DNA of 43,428 bases. Origin: CAYNLK01 sp964398055 (GTDB lineage: Bacteria > Chloroflexota > Anaerolineae > 4572-78 > J111). Under the pieces are notes generated by a model that worked only from the letters and a program-made list of their open reading frames with translations, was not told the DNA's origin and did no database searches. Location: assembly GCA_964398055.1 (NCBI GenBank), contig CAYNLK010000050.1, positions 1-43,428 on the forward strand. Reading direction: 5' to 3'. The position numbers and the translations under genes are program-made. Shown here piece after piece: positions 1-8,423 of this stretch (the first letter of the stretch is position 1; each line of letters begins with the position of its first letter).

Positions 1-63
1 TTTCGTTTCACCTTTTGTTGTTTTCATACCCTTGAGTATACCCGCTATTATTCACGGTGTCAC

Positions 64-936
64 TCAGGGGTTATTCGGATAGGCCCTAAATAGAGCAATT
101 CGCCATAAAGAAACCCGGATACTCCACTGATGCTGATAAGCCAGCCAGATGATCAGCACTGGTACAATGAATGCAGCCGGTAATGGTGTGTATTTGGTTA
201 GCCCAGCCAAACCCATCAGTAACCCCAAGCCTATGTAACCCCAAGACTGTGTAGGGGTCTGAAGAGTGTAATTTAATAAAAGTAAGTAGATGATGATTGG
301 AATGGCTAATAAAGGATCATAACTAATCACGCTACTATCACGAATATAACTAACGGTAAAGGCTAAAGATGCTGTAGCGCTTAACCCTAACCAAATATTA
401 GCAAAGCCCCCATTACGAACAAATAAGTACGTAAGCGCAATACCTATGCTCCCGGTAATAAGGGTTATCCAGCGACCCAAATACCACAACAGTAATTCAC
501 CCTGATAAGGATCTTCTGTAACTAAAGCCTGGGCAAATTTTATCTTGTCGGGACCAAAAACTAACTGGACGCGCGGATTGTTTTCTGTGAGTCTGGAATT
601 AACAAAAGGCGGGGCGCTGATATCAATACCCTGACCAATGGTAGCAACGATGAGATGAAATAATGGCGGCCATTCTGCTTTATAACCGGCTTGTCTTTTT
701 TCTTCCCAAGTTACAGGCAAGCGATCATGCTCTACAATGAAACGAATAAATCGAAAGTGAGCTAATTCATCCCGGCCTCGAAGCAAAGGGGTTTTAACAC
801 TGATAATAAATCCAGCGCTCAAAAATATGGTTAATAAGCCAATTAGAGCAAAATATGGCCTAAATTTTCCGTTCATTGATGCGAACGAGCTATCCTCAGC
901 GAATGTTACCTGACCTTCTCCCGGTTTAGTAGACAT
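64..936 (-). pseudogene. 5' fragment of a GT-C membrane glycosyltransferase gene, broken near the window edge
   Basis: The 290 residues match the N-terminal third of the neighbouring GT-C proteins. A first hydrophobic segment lies at about residues 28-48, then the loop motif RGRDELAH (D56, E57, H60), then the conserved AEWPPLFH stretch near residue 88 and several more hydrophobic segments. Relatives continue for another 570-900 residues with more membrane segments and beta modules. Here homology stops after residues WRIAL, and the frame closes seven residues later in an unrelated sequence. None of the three frames beyond that point restores the expected hydrophobic segment, so foreign DNA rather than a simple frameshift is the likelier cause. 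The gene is more AT-rich than its paralogues. It starts with ATG 58 bp downstream of the SGNH hydrolase gene. No strong ribosome binding site is visible. It is probably inactive. Confidence 0.7.
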
Positions 937-994
937 AAAGAAAATCGAGTATACTAAAAACCGAAAGAAACTTAGAGCAAACCAAAACTAAAAT

Positions 995-2314
995 TCATTT
1001 AAACTTTCGGGGCAGATGGACCGAACTATTTTGGATGAGCCACGCACAGATCACGTCGGCGGTCAACTTCTGCCCATCTCTATTTAAGTGCTCGTCAACG
1101 AACCCCTCAAAATATAAATCGGCGCCGCCGGCCTCGTAGTGAGCCTCAAAATAGGGCAACAAATCTAAAACGGGGATCGATTGCCCTTCCAGTTCTTGGA
1201 CGATGGTCAGGTTGGGTTCATCCAAATGCCACCGCGCCACAACCTGCTCATCGTTGAGCGCCGGGTTTCGGCTTACAACTTTGTCACGAACTGCCGGGCT
1301 GACCTGATAATCGGTGGGGATTATCACGACCACTAATTGCCCCCCATTTGCCTCAACTTCCCCCCGTAACTGGCGAACAACCGCCAGAAAAACAGCCCAA
1401 ATCTCACCCAGTTTGGGCGGGCTGGCGGGATTATTCGCAAAATCTTTGAAGTGAAGGTAATAATGCCACGGCAGTGCCGACGTTTCGCCGCCGTCATCGT
1501 CATCAGCGGACGGAGGGGCAAGCCGCTGCTGCCAATCATTTACCGTATCTCGATACCACCCATAGATTTTCGACTCCGGGTGAGCCAAGATTCGATACAA
1601 CCGAGAGTAGTTCCGCAAAAACAACACCGCCGCCGAGGTTTGCCCATCTGCGGGCGTTTCCCAACTCACCCACACTTTTTTCAGTTGACCGTCTTCCAGG
1701 CTAAAACGGTAACCGCCAAAACCGGCCACCAATCGTTCTTTGGTTATGTCCCGCTCCATACCCGCAAAATCATTGCCGACGTAAAGCAGCAATAAGACCA
1801 GGTCCGGGTTGTAGCGAACACCTTCATAATGGTAAAACAGGTATTCGTCGGCGGTATTATAACCTGAAACTCCACCATTGATAATCTCGACCGGCTGAGC
1901 TAACTGCTGGCCCAGGCATGCTTCAACTCGATAGGGGTAAGATTCGGCCAGGTGCACATCCAACGCTTCGGTAAAAGAGTCGCCTAACATCAAGCCGCGA
2001 AAAACGCCGGGCGGCTTTTGGTAACTGTGCTCACTATCCCGTAACCCTAACGAGTTGATTGTAATTGGAATTGAGCGCTCGTCCCTGGTGGTAATAACGG
2101 TCTCGGCATGAGGGTTAGGCGTCCAACCGATCCGCGGGTCCAGCCGATACAACTGCAGCCGCTGCGAGCTTCTCTCAATAATGCGGTCCAAATAACTTGA
2201 TGGGATCAGATGCAAGCCACCTTCAATAGCTAGCAGGGCCATCATCAACCCCACCCCGATCAAAGCCAGACGAGCTAAAACCCCTTTGGCGCGATTTTTT
2301 ACCCAAAGTTTCAT
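995..2314 (-). CDS. membrane-anchored SGNH/GDSL-family hydrolase
   Basis: This 439-residue protein has a basic N-terminus and a single hydrophobic anchor (about residues 12-32), with the remainder probably outside the membrane. SGNH blocks are visible: GDSFTEA with the likely nucleophile S113, the glycine block INGGVSG (146-152), the asparagine block YVGND (N181), and the C-terminal VDEHLNRDG with H409 as the probable catalytic histidine. Such proteins in glycan loci often act as O-acetyl esterases or acetyltransferase partners; that role here is inferred. ATG is preceded by a good AGGTGA site that overlaps the stop of the upstream gene, and only 8 bp separate the two, so it is cotranscribed with the GT-C genes. 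The aspartate of block V is two residues before the histidine rather than the usual three, which leaves the exact dyad uncertain. Substrate unknown. Confidence 0.8.
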   Translation of the reverse strand: MKLWVKNRAKGVLARLALIGVGLMMALLAIEGGLHLIPSSYLDRIIERSSQRLQLYRLDPRIGWTPNPHAETVITTRDERSIPITINSLGLRDSEHSYQKPPGVFRGLMLGDSFTEALDVHLAESYPYRVEACLGQQLAQPVEIINGGVSGYNTADEYLFYHYEGVRYNPDLVLLLLYVGNDFAGMERDITKERLVAGFGGYRFSLEDGQLKKVWVSWETPADGQTSAAVLFLRNYSRLYRILAHPESKIYGWYRDTVNDWQQRLAPPSADDDDGGETSALPWHYYLHFKDFANNPASPPKLGEIWAVFLAVVRQLRGEVEANGGQLVVVIIPTDYQVSPAVRDKVVSRNPALNDEQVVARWHLDEPNLTIVQELEGQSIPVLDLLPYFEAHYEAGGADLYFEGFVDEHLNRDGQKLTADVICAWLIQNSSVHLPRKFK

Positions 2315-2322
2315 CGATTCAC

Positions 2323-5037
2323 CTACGGTACAACTACTTCTATCGGCCCGATCGTTACGCTGCTTAACTCGGTCATCTGTCCAGCAACGACCAGCGGCAG
2401 GTTGACCGCGCTTTCGCCCACAGTAATGTAGTAGCCCACATCCAGCCAGTACTCGCCAGGGGGGGCGCCGGCCTCAACCGGGATGGCGTAACCGTCAACC
2501 ACCACCTCGCCCGGCGCCCAGAGCAGGGTACTGTAATATTCTAACGGGCGGCGGTCGTAACCACCGCGCAAATTGCCGTCACCATCCAACAAATGATTGA
2601 ATTGGATAAAATCAGCCTGCGGTGCTCGCTCAGGCAGCGCCTGCCAATAAAGGGTAAGCGGAAAGGATTCCCCGGCCTTGACCTGCCGGTGCGGCAGCTT
2701 GTATCCTAGCAGCAGCAATTGGTTGGCAAAGTTAGCCGTCAAAGGGATTTGGATTTCCGGCGCCTCAAACCGGCGTTCCCACCAATTTTCGACCGCCAGC
2801 AAGGGTTCACTCGTACTCTGGCCGATGACGTTACTGCTGCGCTGTAAGGTCATTCTGAGACGGTACATGCCGCTCTGCCAACGAGGACCAACGATAAAGG
2901 TGTAGATACCGGGCTCATTTTTGTTGGCCGGCCAGACCTGACCCGTTTCAGCAACGAGTTCCAACTTCAAAACCGTCTCATCAAAGCGATGATTTGCAAC
3001 GATGACTGAGATCGTACCGGGATAACGGTAGACCGGAATCGAGGTTTCTTTGACCGGTCCCTCAGACTGCCACAACTCAAAGGCTACTTCCAGCGGTGAG
3101 GTATTGGCCTCAATACTCATCCGCCGGGTCAGAGGAAGCGCGGCCGGCGTTTGAAGGACAACCCCGGTCAGGGCTAAGGCTGCGCTCTGAAGGTTTTCTG
3201 CTGTGATTACCGGCAGCGGACCGGCCTGGCCGAGCATTTGCACCCGTAAGTTGTATTCTGCCGCGGGCAAATTCAATAACGGTAGGGCCAGGTGGTCAAA
3301 AACAACGTCACCTGGGTCCCATGCCAGGGTCGGCACGCGCCCCTGACCGTTATAGCCCAACCAGTGCGAAACTACCTGCTCGTCAGAATTGACTAATTCC
3401 ACCTTGAGCAGATAACTCTCATTAACGTGAGCCAGGGCCCGCCAGGCCAGGTTGACTTGCAGCAGGCCGTTTGCGGGTTGGGGGGTAACCTCATACGTGA
3501 CCAGTTCGATAGAATCGCCAAAGCGGGCATTGGCGGGGTCAGGCAACCACTCAGCTGCCTGGGGGAGAGTCCGCAAAGGCAAAGGAGGAACCGCAGGCGT
3601 GGCAAATTGATGGAGATGCGCCCCTGTCCAGCCGATAAAGCCGGCAATGATCATCCCAAAAGCAAACCGCTGCCAGCGGGGAGGGATAACCGCTAACAAT
3701 CCCCAAATCAGCAGCGCCACAATGGCTGTCGCCGCCGGAATCAAGATGTGGCGACCCTGAGCCGCTACACTGAGGCGGCGAGTCAACCCAAAGCGGAGCA
3801 GTGGTAAGATAAAAAAGAGGCTGGTATGAAAAATAAACAAAACCAACCACGTGCGGGCGCCGGGGTCGGTTTGCCAGAGCCGGACCAGACCGAACGCGGC
3901 AATGACCAATACCAGGCCAATCCCCAAATAGGCGTAAGGAGAAAGCGGCAGCGCGTTGGAACTGGCCACACCCCAAAACGAGAGAAAAGTAGATTGAAGC
4001 CACTGCGAAAAAGTACCCACACTGGTGCCTTCCGGCAGGACGGTTAAACCGGCCTGACCGCCGCTGGCTAAACCGCTCAATCGATTCATCGTGGTGTCGT
4101 GCCCGCCTTGCAGAAGTGGGCGCACCAGGCCAACCAGCCAGCCATCTGCTGCTACGGTGTTCAAAAACCAGATATTCCAACCAAACCACCAGCTTGAGCC
4201 AAGCAAGGCCAGCCCACCGACAACGCCAATGCGCCGCCAGGCCCAAACCCACCCCAATTTTTGTTGTTTAGCCAGCAGCAGGCACACCGCCATAATTTCA
4301 AGGGGGATCAAAACCAGGGTATATTTGACCGTCATCGACAGACCCAAACAAAGGCCCAGCCCGACAAAAGGCCACCAACGCCGGGGTTGGTTGACAGCCT
4401 TAACCAACAGCCAAAAATATAACGCGGCCAACAAGCCCAACAGGTTGTCATCATTCAACGCCGACCCCAGGATAATGTACCGGGGGATAAAGGCCAACAG
4501 CGCCGTGCCGGCCAAGACTGCCAGAGGGTATTGGCCCAGGGGGGTATCGCGCAGGGTCAAAAAAACAATGATGACGGTGGTTGCGCTTAAAACTACCGAC
4601 AGCCAACGCCCGATTTGCCAGACCAGAAACCAGCCAAAGTAGGGCCACTGATAATCTTCGGTCGCCAGCGTCCAGACCGCGTCGGTTTGATGGTCGATAG
4701 CCCGGTAGCGAAAGGAATCCCAGAAAAATTTTTCTTGCGGCGGATCACTTGCGTTCACCTTGATCGACAACAAACCAACCAACAATTGGTACAAAGGCGG
4801 AAAATCGGCCCGTGTGATTTGGGCGCGCTCCTCATAAGTGATGGGCAGGCGGCCATACTGCTTGATGAAGGAAATGTATTCCAGGTGATACCCTTCATCC
4901 AGAGCGCGGCTAAAGGGCATAACCTGGGTAAAAGCAATCGCTAAAACCAGGTAGACCAGGACGATGATTAGCAAACCAAAAAACGTATTGCGTACCCCGT
5001 ATTGCGTTTTGGTTAGCCGATTCCCCCTTTCGTTCAC
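2323..5037 (-). CDS. GT-C membrane glycosyltransferase with three C-terminal beta modules
   Basis: A 904-residue polytopic protein. The first membrane segment (about 18-38) is followed by a loop with D47-E48 and H51 and then ADFPPLYQ near residue 77. This is the GT39/DUF2142-like arrangement in which an acidic pair in the first outer loop binds metal or lipid-phosphate sugar. About ten hydrophobic stretches run to roughly residue 480. The C-terminal half has three beta-rich modules at about 495-620, 635-740 and 750-890. The last has the family signature LTLYWQAL, STLLWAPGEVV and PPGEYWLDVGYY. The fourth module seen in larger paralogues is missing. The start is GTG, giving a GTGA four-base overlap with the upstream gene and implying translational coupling. 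Acceptor and donor are unknown; polyprenyl-phosphate sugar is expected from the fold. Confidence 0.8.
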   Translation of the reverse strand: MNERGNRLTKTQYGVRNTFFGLLIIVLVYLVLAIAFTQVMPFSRALDEGYHLEYISFIKQYGRLPITYEERAQITRADFPPLYQLLVGLLSIKVNASDPPQEKFFWDSFRYRAIDHQTDAVWTLATEDYQWPYFGWFLVWQIGRWLSVVLSATTVIIVFLTLRDTPLGQYPLAVLAGTALLAFIPRYIILGSALNDDNLLGLLAALYFWLLVKAVNQPRRWWPFVGLGLCLGLSMTVKYTLVLIPLEIMAVCLLLAKQQKLGWVWAWRRIGVVGGLALLGSSWWFGWNIWFLNTVAADGWLVGLVRPLLQGGHDTTMNRLSGLASGGQAGLTVLPEGTSVGTFSQWLQSTFLSFWGVASSNALPLSPYAYLGIGLVLVIAAFGLVRLWQTDPGARTWLVLFIFHTSLFFILPLLRFGLTRRLSVAAQGRHILIPAATAIVALLIWGLLAVIPPRWQRFAFGMIIAGFIGWTGAHLHQFATPAVPPLPLRTLPQAAEWLPDPANARFGDSIELVTYEVTPQPANGLLQVNLAWRALAHVNESYLLKVELVNSDEQVVSHWLGYNGQGRVPTLAWDPGDVVFDHLALPLLNLPAAEYNLRVQMLGQAGPLPVITAENLQSAALALTGVVLQTPAALPLTRRMSIEANTSPLEVAFELWQSEGPVKETSIPVYRYPGTISVIVANHRFDETVLKLELVAETGQVWPANKNEPGIYTFIVGPRWQSGMYRLRMTLQRSSNVIGQSTSEPLLAVENWWERRFEAPEIQIPLTANFANQLLLLGYKLPHRQVKAGESFPLTLYWQALPERAPQADFIQFNHLLDGDGNLRGGYDRRPLEYYSTLLWAPGEVVVDGYAIPVEAGAPPGEYWLDVGYYITVGESAVNLPLVVAGQMTELSSVTIGPIEVVVP

Positions 5038-8000
5038 TTGCCCACCTCAAACTCTTGCAACCGGATGATCTCATCCGGTGACCCCTCAACTGCCAGCCGC
5101 AGCCCCGTGATGAAATCATACATGCCCACCACCACCTCGTACTCTCCTGGGGCTAGGTGTTCCAGCGGTACACTCACTTCATCCCTGATAATCTCGCCGG
5201 CATCCCACAAACGGGTGGGATATGCACCACCGGCCGGCGGGCTGTCTTTTTGAGCCACCACCTCACCGGCGGCATTGCGCACATGGACAAAAACGGTGTA
5301 ATCCGTGTTGATAGTTTTGAGCGCCTGCCAGTACAGAACGAGTGTCAAGTTTTGAGTTTGGAGTGTTGAGTTCAAATCAAAACCAAGCAATTTAATCTGG
5401 TCACCTAAAATCGTCTCAAGCATTACTTCCGGCTCGGCCTTTACCGTCGTTACTCCCGGCGGTGGACCACCGACTTTGATGGGGCCAATAGTCACCGCGG
5501 TTGCGCCGGTCGGCTCGCCGGTTTCAGGATCAAGAATAGGCAACGACCGGGCCTGGCCATCAACCTTACGATACCAGCCCAGGCTGAGCGTATAAACACC
5601 GGCCGGCGCGTCGACCGCGACGGGTACGGCAAAACCATCCATCACCACTTCACCCGGCGCCCACAGCAACGTGCTGTAATTTTCTTTCGGTAAACGATCA
5701 TACCCGCCCCAAACAAGCGGCTGGCCGGCGTCGGGGGGATTATCTAACAGGCGATCAAAAATAACAAAATCCTCGCCCAGCCATTCCAATCCCTGCCAAT
5801 ATAGGGTAATCGGCAACCCATCACCCGGTTCGACTCGCCGGGACGGCAAATCGTAGCCAAGCAGCTTGATTTTGCCCTCAAAGTTAGCCGCCAACGGATA
5901 GGTTATATTGGGAAGGTGAAAATTCCGTTCATTTTGGGCCACCTGCAAGATGGGTTCAGTTCCGGCAAGCCAAAAGTAGTCGCCGGCCGGCCAATCGGGC
6001 GCCACAATAAAGTTGGCCCAGCCGGGACCGGCCGATACAACCGTTCGGATCAGGCCATCGGGACCAACCAGTTGAAACGAAGTTGCAGGCGATGAGATCG
6101 ACTCAGCAGCGACGGTAAGCTGAACCGTTTCCCGTTCATAGAGCAAAGCCAACCGGCGAACGATATCTCCATTCCGCCAGATGACCCAATCACTCCCAAC
6201 TTGAGACGATTCGGGTGGCAGGTTCAAGGTGTAGGTTGCCAGGGTTTGCCAGGGTACTGCTGTCGTAGCCTGCCCCAGAATTCGCATCTTAATATCGTAC
6301 TCGCCCGGTGGCAATCCGGCCAGCGGCAGCCAGGCGTCATCCCGAATTATGTCGCCCGGTTCCCAGGCCCGGGTTGGGTAGCGAGCCTGCGTTTGATACC
6401 CCCGCCAGCCTGAGCGAGTCTGGCCTCGCCCATCGACCAGGGCCAACTCAATCTGATAGTCCTCCGGCGCAGGGTTGTCGCCGGCCTGCCAATACAATGA
6501 GACATTCAGGGAGTAGGGCTGCGGCGCGGGAAGTAGGGAATAGTGGTTGAGTTTAGCGCCGCCGGGCAATGTTATGGCGGCAGGCGGCGGGTCAAGCGGT
6601 AAGTTCAAGGCTGTTGTCCGTACCGGCAGGGGTGAGGGATAAGTTTGCTCCATAAACAAAAGCTGACTCAGCGCGCCGGCCAGTAAGAGCGCCAATAAAC
6701 CATAAAACACACAGCGCGTTCTCCTGCCAACTGCCACCTGCCACCTTGCGACCCGGTGACCTCCAACACTCAACCCCAAAATGAGCAGGATAGCCACCGC
6801 CGGCCCGGCCAGAAAGAGCAAATGCCGCCCCTGCACCGCCTCCAGCGCGTCCCGCGCTCCAAAGAGGCGGATAAGCATAAAAGGCAACGGCAACAGGCAA
6901 ACAAACACCAGAATTGTGAAGGGTGAATTGCGAATTGGGAATTGGGAATAATCCAATCGTAAATCGTAGACCTGTCCTGAGCGAAGTCGAAGGATAGTAG
7001 ATCGTAACTGGATAAAGAGGCCGACGAGGGCCAGGGTCATTACTAGCGTCATCGCTACAATGAACCAGTTGAGGGGATAAGGCCGGACGATAGGGTTGCC
7101 CCATAAAGTTGTAGGGAGTTCGGTGATGATTTGCCAGGCAGTGTAACTTTGTTTTTCGATGTAAGCCGGGGCGGGGGCCTGCCCGCCGCTCAGCCAGGCA
7201 AAAATCTGCTCCACCGTGCGGTCGCTGCTGTCGCCCCGAATAAGCGGGGCCAGCGCGCCCAGCAGTGGGCCATAGGCGTCGATCTCGTTGAAATTGGTCA
7301 GCAAATAACCAAACCACCAGCTCACCACCAGGAGATAGGCCAATGCAGCCTGGGCTAAGCGAAGCCGGAATTGGCGCGAGCGTGAGACGTGATGCGTGGG
7401 GCGTGATGCGTGGGGCGTGGGGCGTGTTCCGTATGCCGCCTCATCTTTAGTTTGGCCTCCCCCCTGCTCCTCTACTCCCCCCTCGGGCTGAGCCTCGGGA
7501 CGAAGCCTGCGCCGATGCTCCCTACTACCGGCCACCCACACAATCACCAGCGGCAGCAGCAGCGTTAGATATTTGGTGAGCAAAGCCAAACCGGCCAGCG
7601 CGCCCAACGCCCAAAAGCCCCACCGCCCATGATACCCTTTGGCCACCCGAATCGCCAGCCACAAAAACAACGAAGCCAGCAGCAGGGTCAAACTATCATA
7701 ATTGAAAAGCATACCGGTAAAGAGATAACGGGGATTGAATGCTAAAACAGCCGTAGCCGCCAGAGCGAGGGTGCGTGCCGCGTGGAGTGTGAGGCGTGAG
7801 GCGTGGAGCGTAGAGCGTGGAGCGTAGGGCGTGATATATGGTGCGTGATGCGTGAAACGTGAAACATGAAGTAAACTGCTATCTGCACTTTGCCCCTCTG
7901 CTCCTCTGCTCCTCTGCTCCTCTGCTCCCCCCCCAAACACCTCCAGTGCAACAAAGTAAGTGACCAGCAGCGCCAGCGCCGAAAAACCAATCGATAGAAA

Positions 8001-8423
8001 CCGGCCCAAATGCCAGACCAATATCTCCTGCCGCCAGGGGAATAACTCATCCTCGGTATGGAGGATCGCCTCCGGTCCTTGCGCCGGTACCAGTTGCCGC
8101 CGGATATTGTCCGCTCGATATTTGAAGGTAGGCGGTCCCTCAGTATCGATCCAGCCGGTAAAGGCCGCCGCCGCCAGGTGATAGAGCGGTGGCCAGTCGG
8201 ATTTGTAGCCGGCCAGGTCGCGTTCCTCCGGGGTGAGGGGCAGGCGGCGGTGTTGGGCAATGAACTGGGCATACCAGTAGTGGGCCCACTCGTCGGCGCC
8301 GCGGCCAATGGGGGTCACAAGGCTATAACTAACCGCCAAAACTAGATACAACAAAATGATCAGGCTTAACTTTAAAATGGGAGCGTTGCCAAGCTTGGAC
8401 ATTGAATATTTAGGGTTGTCCAT
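5034..8423 (-). CDS. GT-C membrane glycosyltransferase with four C-terminal beta modules and repeat-coded loops
   Basis: About 1129 residues. The frame is open to a TTG at 8450, but ATG at 8423 (or 8402) is the likelier start; the upstream gene ends at 8410. After the first hydrophobic segment comes GADEWAHYW with the acidic D-E pair and H, then SDWPPLYHL. Three stretches of low-complexity sequence from short DNA repeats (6911-7010, 7381-7508, 7771-7930) lie between hydrophobic segments. They encode His/Ser/Arg-rich or Pro/Glu-rich loops such as STLHASRLTLHA. Beta modules lie at about 630-760, 770-850, 855-985 and 1010-1130 (TTG numbering). The last has the full signature LYWQAL, DYTVFVHVR, YPTRLWDAGEIIRD and PGEYEVVVGMYD. 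The frame survives all insertions, so the protein may still be made. GT39/DUF2142-like function is inferred from fold and motifs. Confidence 0.8.
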   Translation of the reverse strand: MDNPKYSMSKLGNAPILKLSLIILLYLVLAVSYSLVTPIGRGADEWAHYWYAQFIAQHRRLPLTPEERDLAGYKSDWPPLYHLAAAAFTGWIDTEGPPTFKYRADNIRRQLVPAQGPEAILHTEDELFPWRQEILVWHLGRFLSIGFSALALLVTYFVALEVFGGGAEEQRSRGAEGQSADSSLLHVSRFTHHAPYITPYAPRSTLHASRLTLHAARTLALAATAVLAFNPRYLFTGMLFNYDSLTLLLASLFLWLAIRVAKGYHGRWGFWALGALAGLALLTKYLTLLLPLVIVWVAGSREHRRRLRPEAQPEGGVEEQGGGQTKDEAAYGTRPTPHASRPTHHVSRSRQFRLRLAQAALAYLLVVSWWFGYLLTNFNEIDAYGPLLGALAPLIRGDSSDRTVEQIFAWLSGGQAPAPAYIEKQSYTAWQIITELPTTLWGNPIVRPYPLNWFIVAMTLVMTLALVGLFIQLRSTILRLRSGQVYDLRLDYSQFPIRNSPFTILVFVCLLPLPFMLIRLFGARDALEAVQGRHLLFLAGPAVAILLILGLSVGGHRVARWQVAVGRRTRCVFYGLLALLLAGALSQLLFMEQTYPSPLPVRTTALNLPLDPPPAAITLPGGAKLNHYSLLPAPQPYSLNVSLYWQAGDNPAPEDYQIELALVDGRGQTRSGWRGYQTQARYPTRAWEPGDIIRDDAWLPLAGLPPGEYDIKMRILGQATTAVPWQTLATYTLNLPPESSQVGSDWVIWRNGDIVRRLALLYERETVQLTVAAESISSPATSFQLVGPDGLIRTVVSAGPGWANFIVAPDWPAGDYFWLAGTEPILQVAQNERNFHLPNITYPLAANFEGKIKLLGYDLPSRRVEPGDGLPITLYWQGLEWLGEDFVIFDRLLDNPPDAGQPLVWGGYDRLPKENYSTLLWAPGEVVMDGFAVPVAVDAPAGVYTLSLGWYRKVDGQARSLPILDPETGEPTGATAVTIGPIKVGGPPPGVTTVKAEPEVMLETILGDQIKLLGFDLNSTLQTQNLTLVLYWQALKTINTDYTVFVHVRNAAGEVVAQKDSPPAGGAYPTRLWDAGEIIRDEVSVPLEHLAPGEYEVVVGMYDFITGLRLAVEGSPDEIIRLQEFEVGK
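6911..7010. repeat. in-gene short-repeat insertion (GAATTGG/ATCGTA type)
   Basis: Degenerate heptads around GAATTGG run from 6911 to 6950. They are followed by ATCGTA units flanking a 20-base semi-palindromic element TCCTGAGCGAAGTCGAAGGA at 6975-6994. It lies between membrane-segment codons of the GT-C gene and keeps the frame. Confidence 0.75.
7381..7508. repeat. in-gene repeat: GCGTGGG heptads plus a CTCGGGCTGAG element
   Basis: GCGTGGG/GCGTGAT heptads at 7381-7435 face a C-rich stretch at 7457-7480. The 30-base element at 7477-7508 (CCTCGGGCTGAGCCTCGGGA core) recurs twice at 31763-31843. Frame is kept. Confidence 0.75.
7771..7930. repeat. in-gene hairpin-type repeat: GCGTGAG/GCGTGGA heptads facing CTCTGCTC octads
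   Basis: About 100 bases of G-rich heptads (7771-7871) face about 38 bases of perfect CTCTGCTC octads (7893-7930). It is inserted in the loop after the residues ALEVFGG of the GT-C protein. Confidence 0.8.

Noticed and set aside
6592..7317. 241-codon minus-strand open frame inside a GT-C gene
   Set aside because: Alternate-frame shadow; the real frame has continuous membrane segments and paralogue homology through this region.
7893..7930. CRISPR-like array of CTCTGCTC repeats
   Set aside because: Units are 8 bp and contiguous with no spacers, and no cas genes are present.
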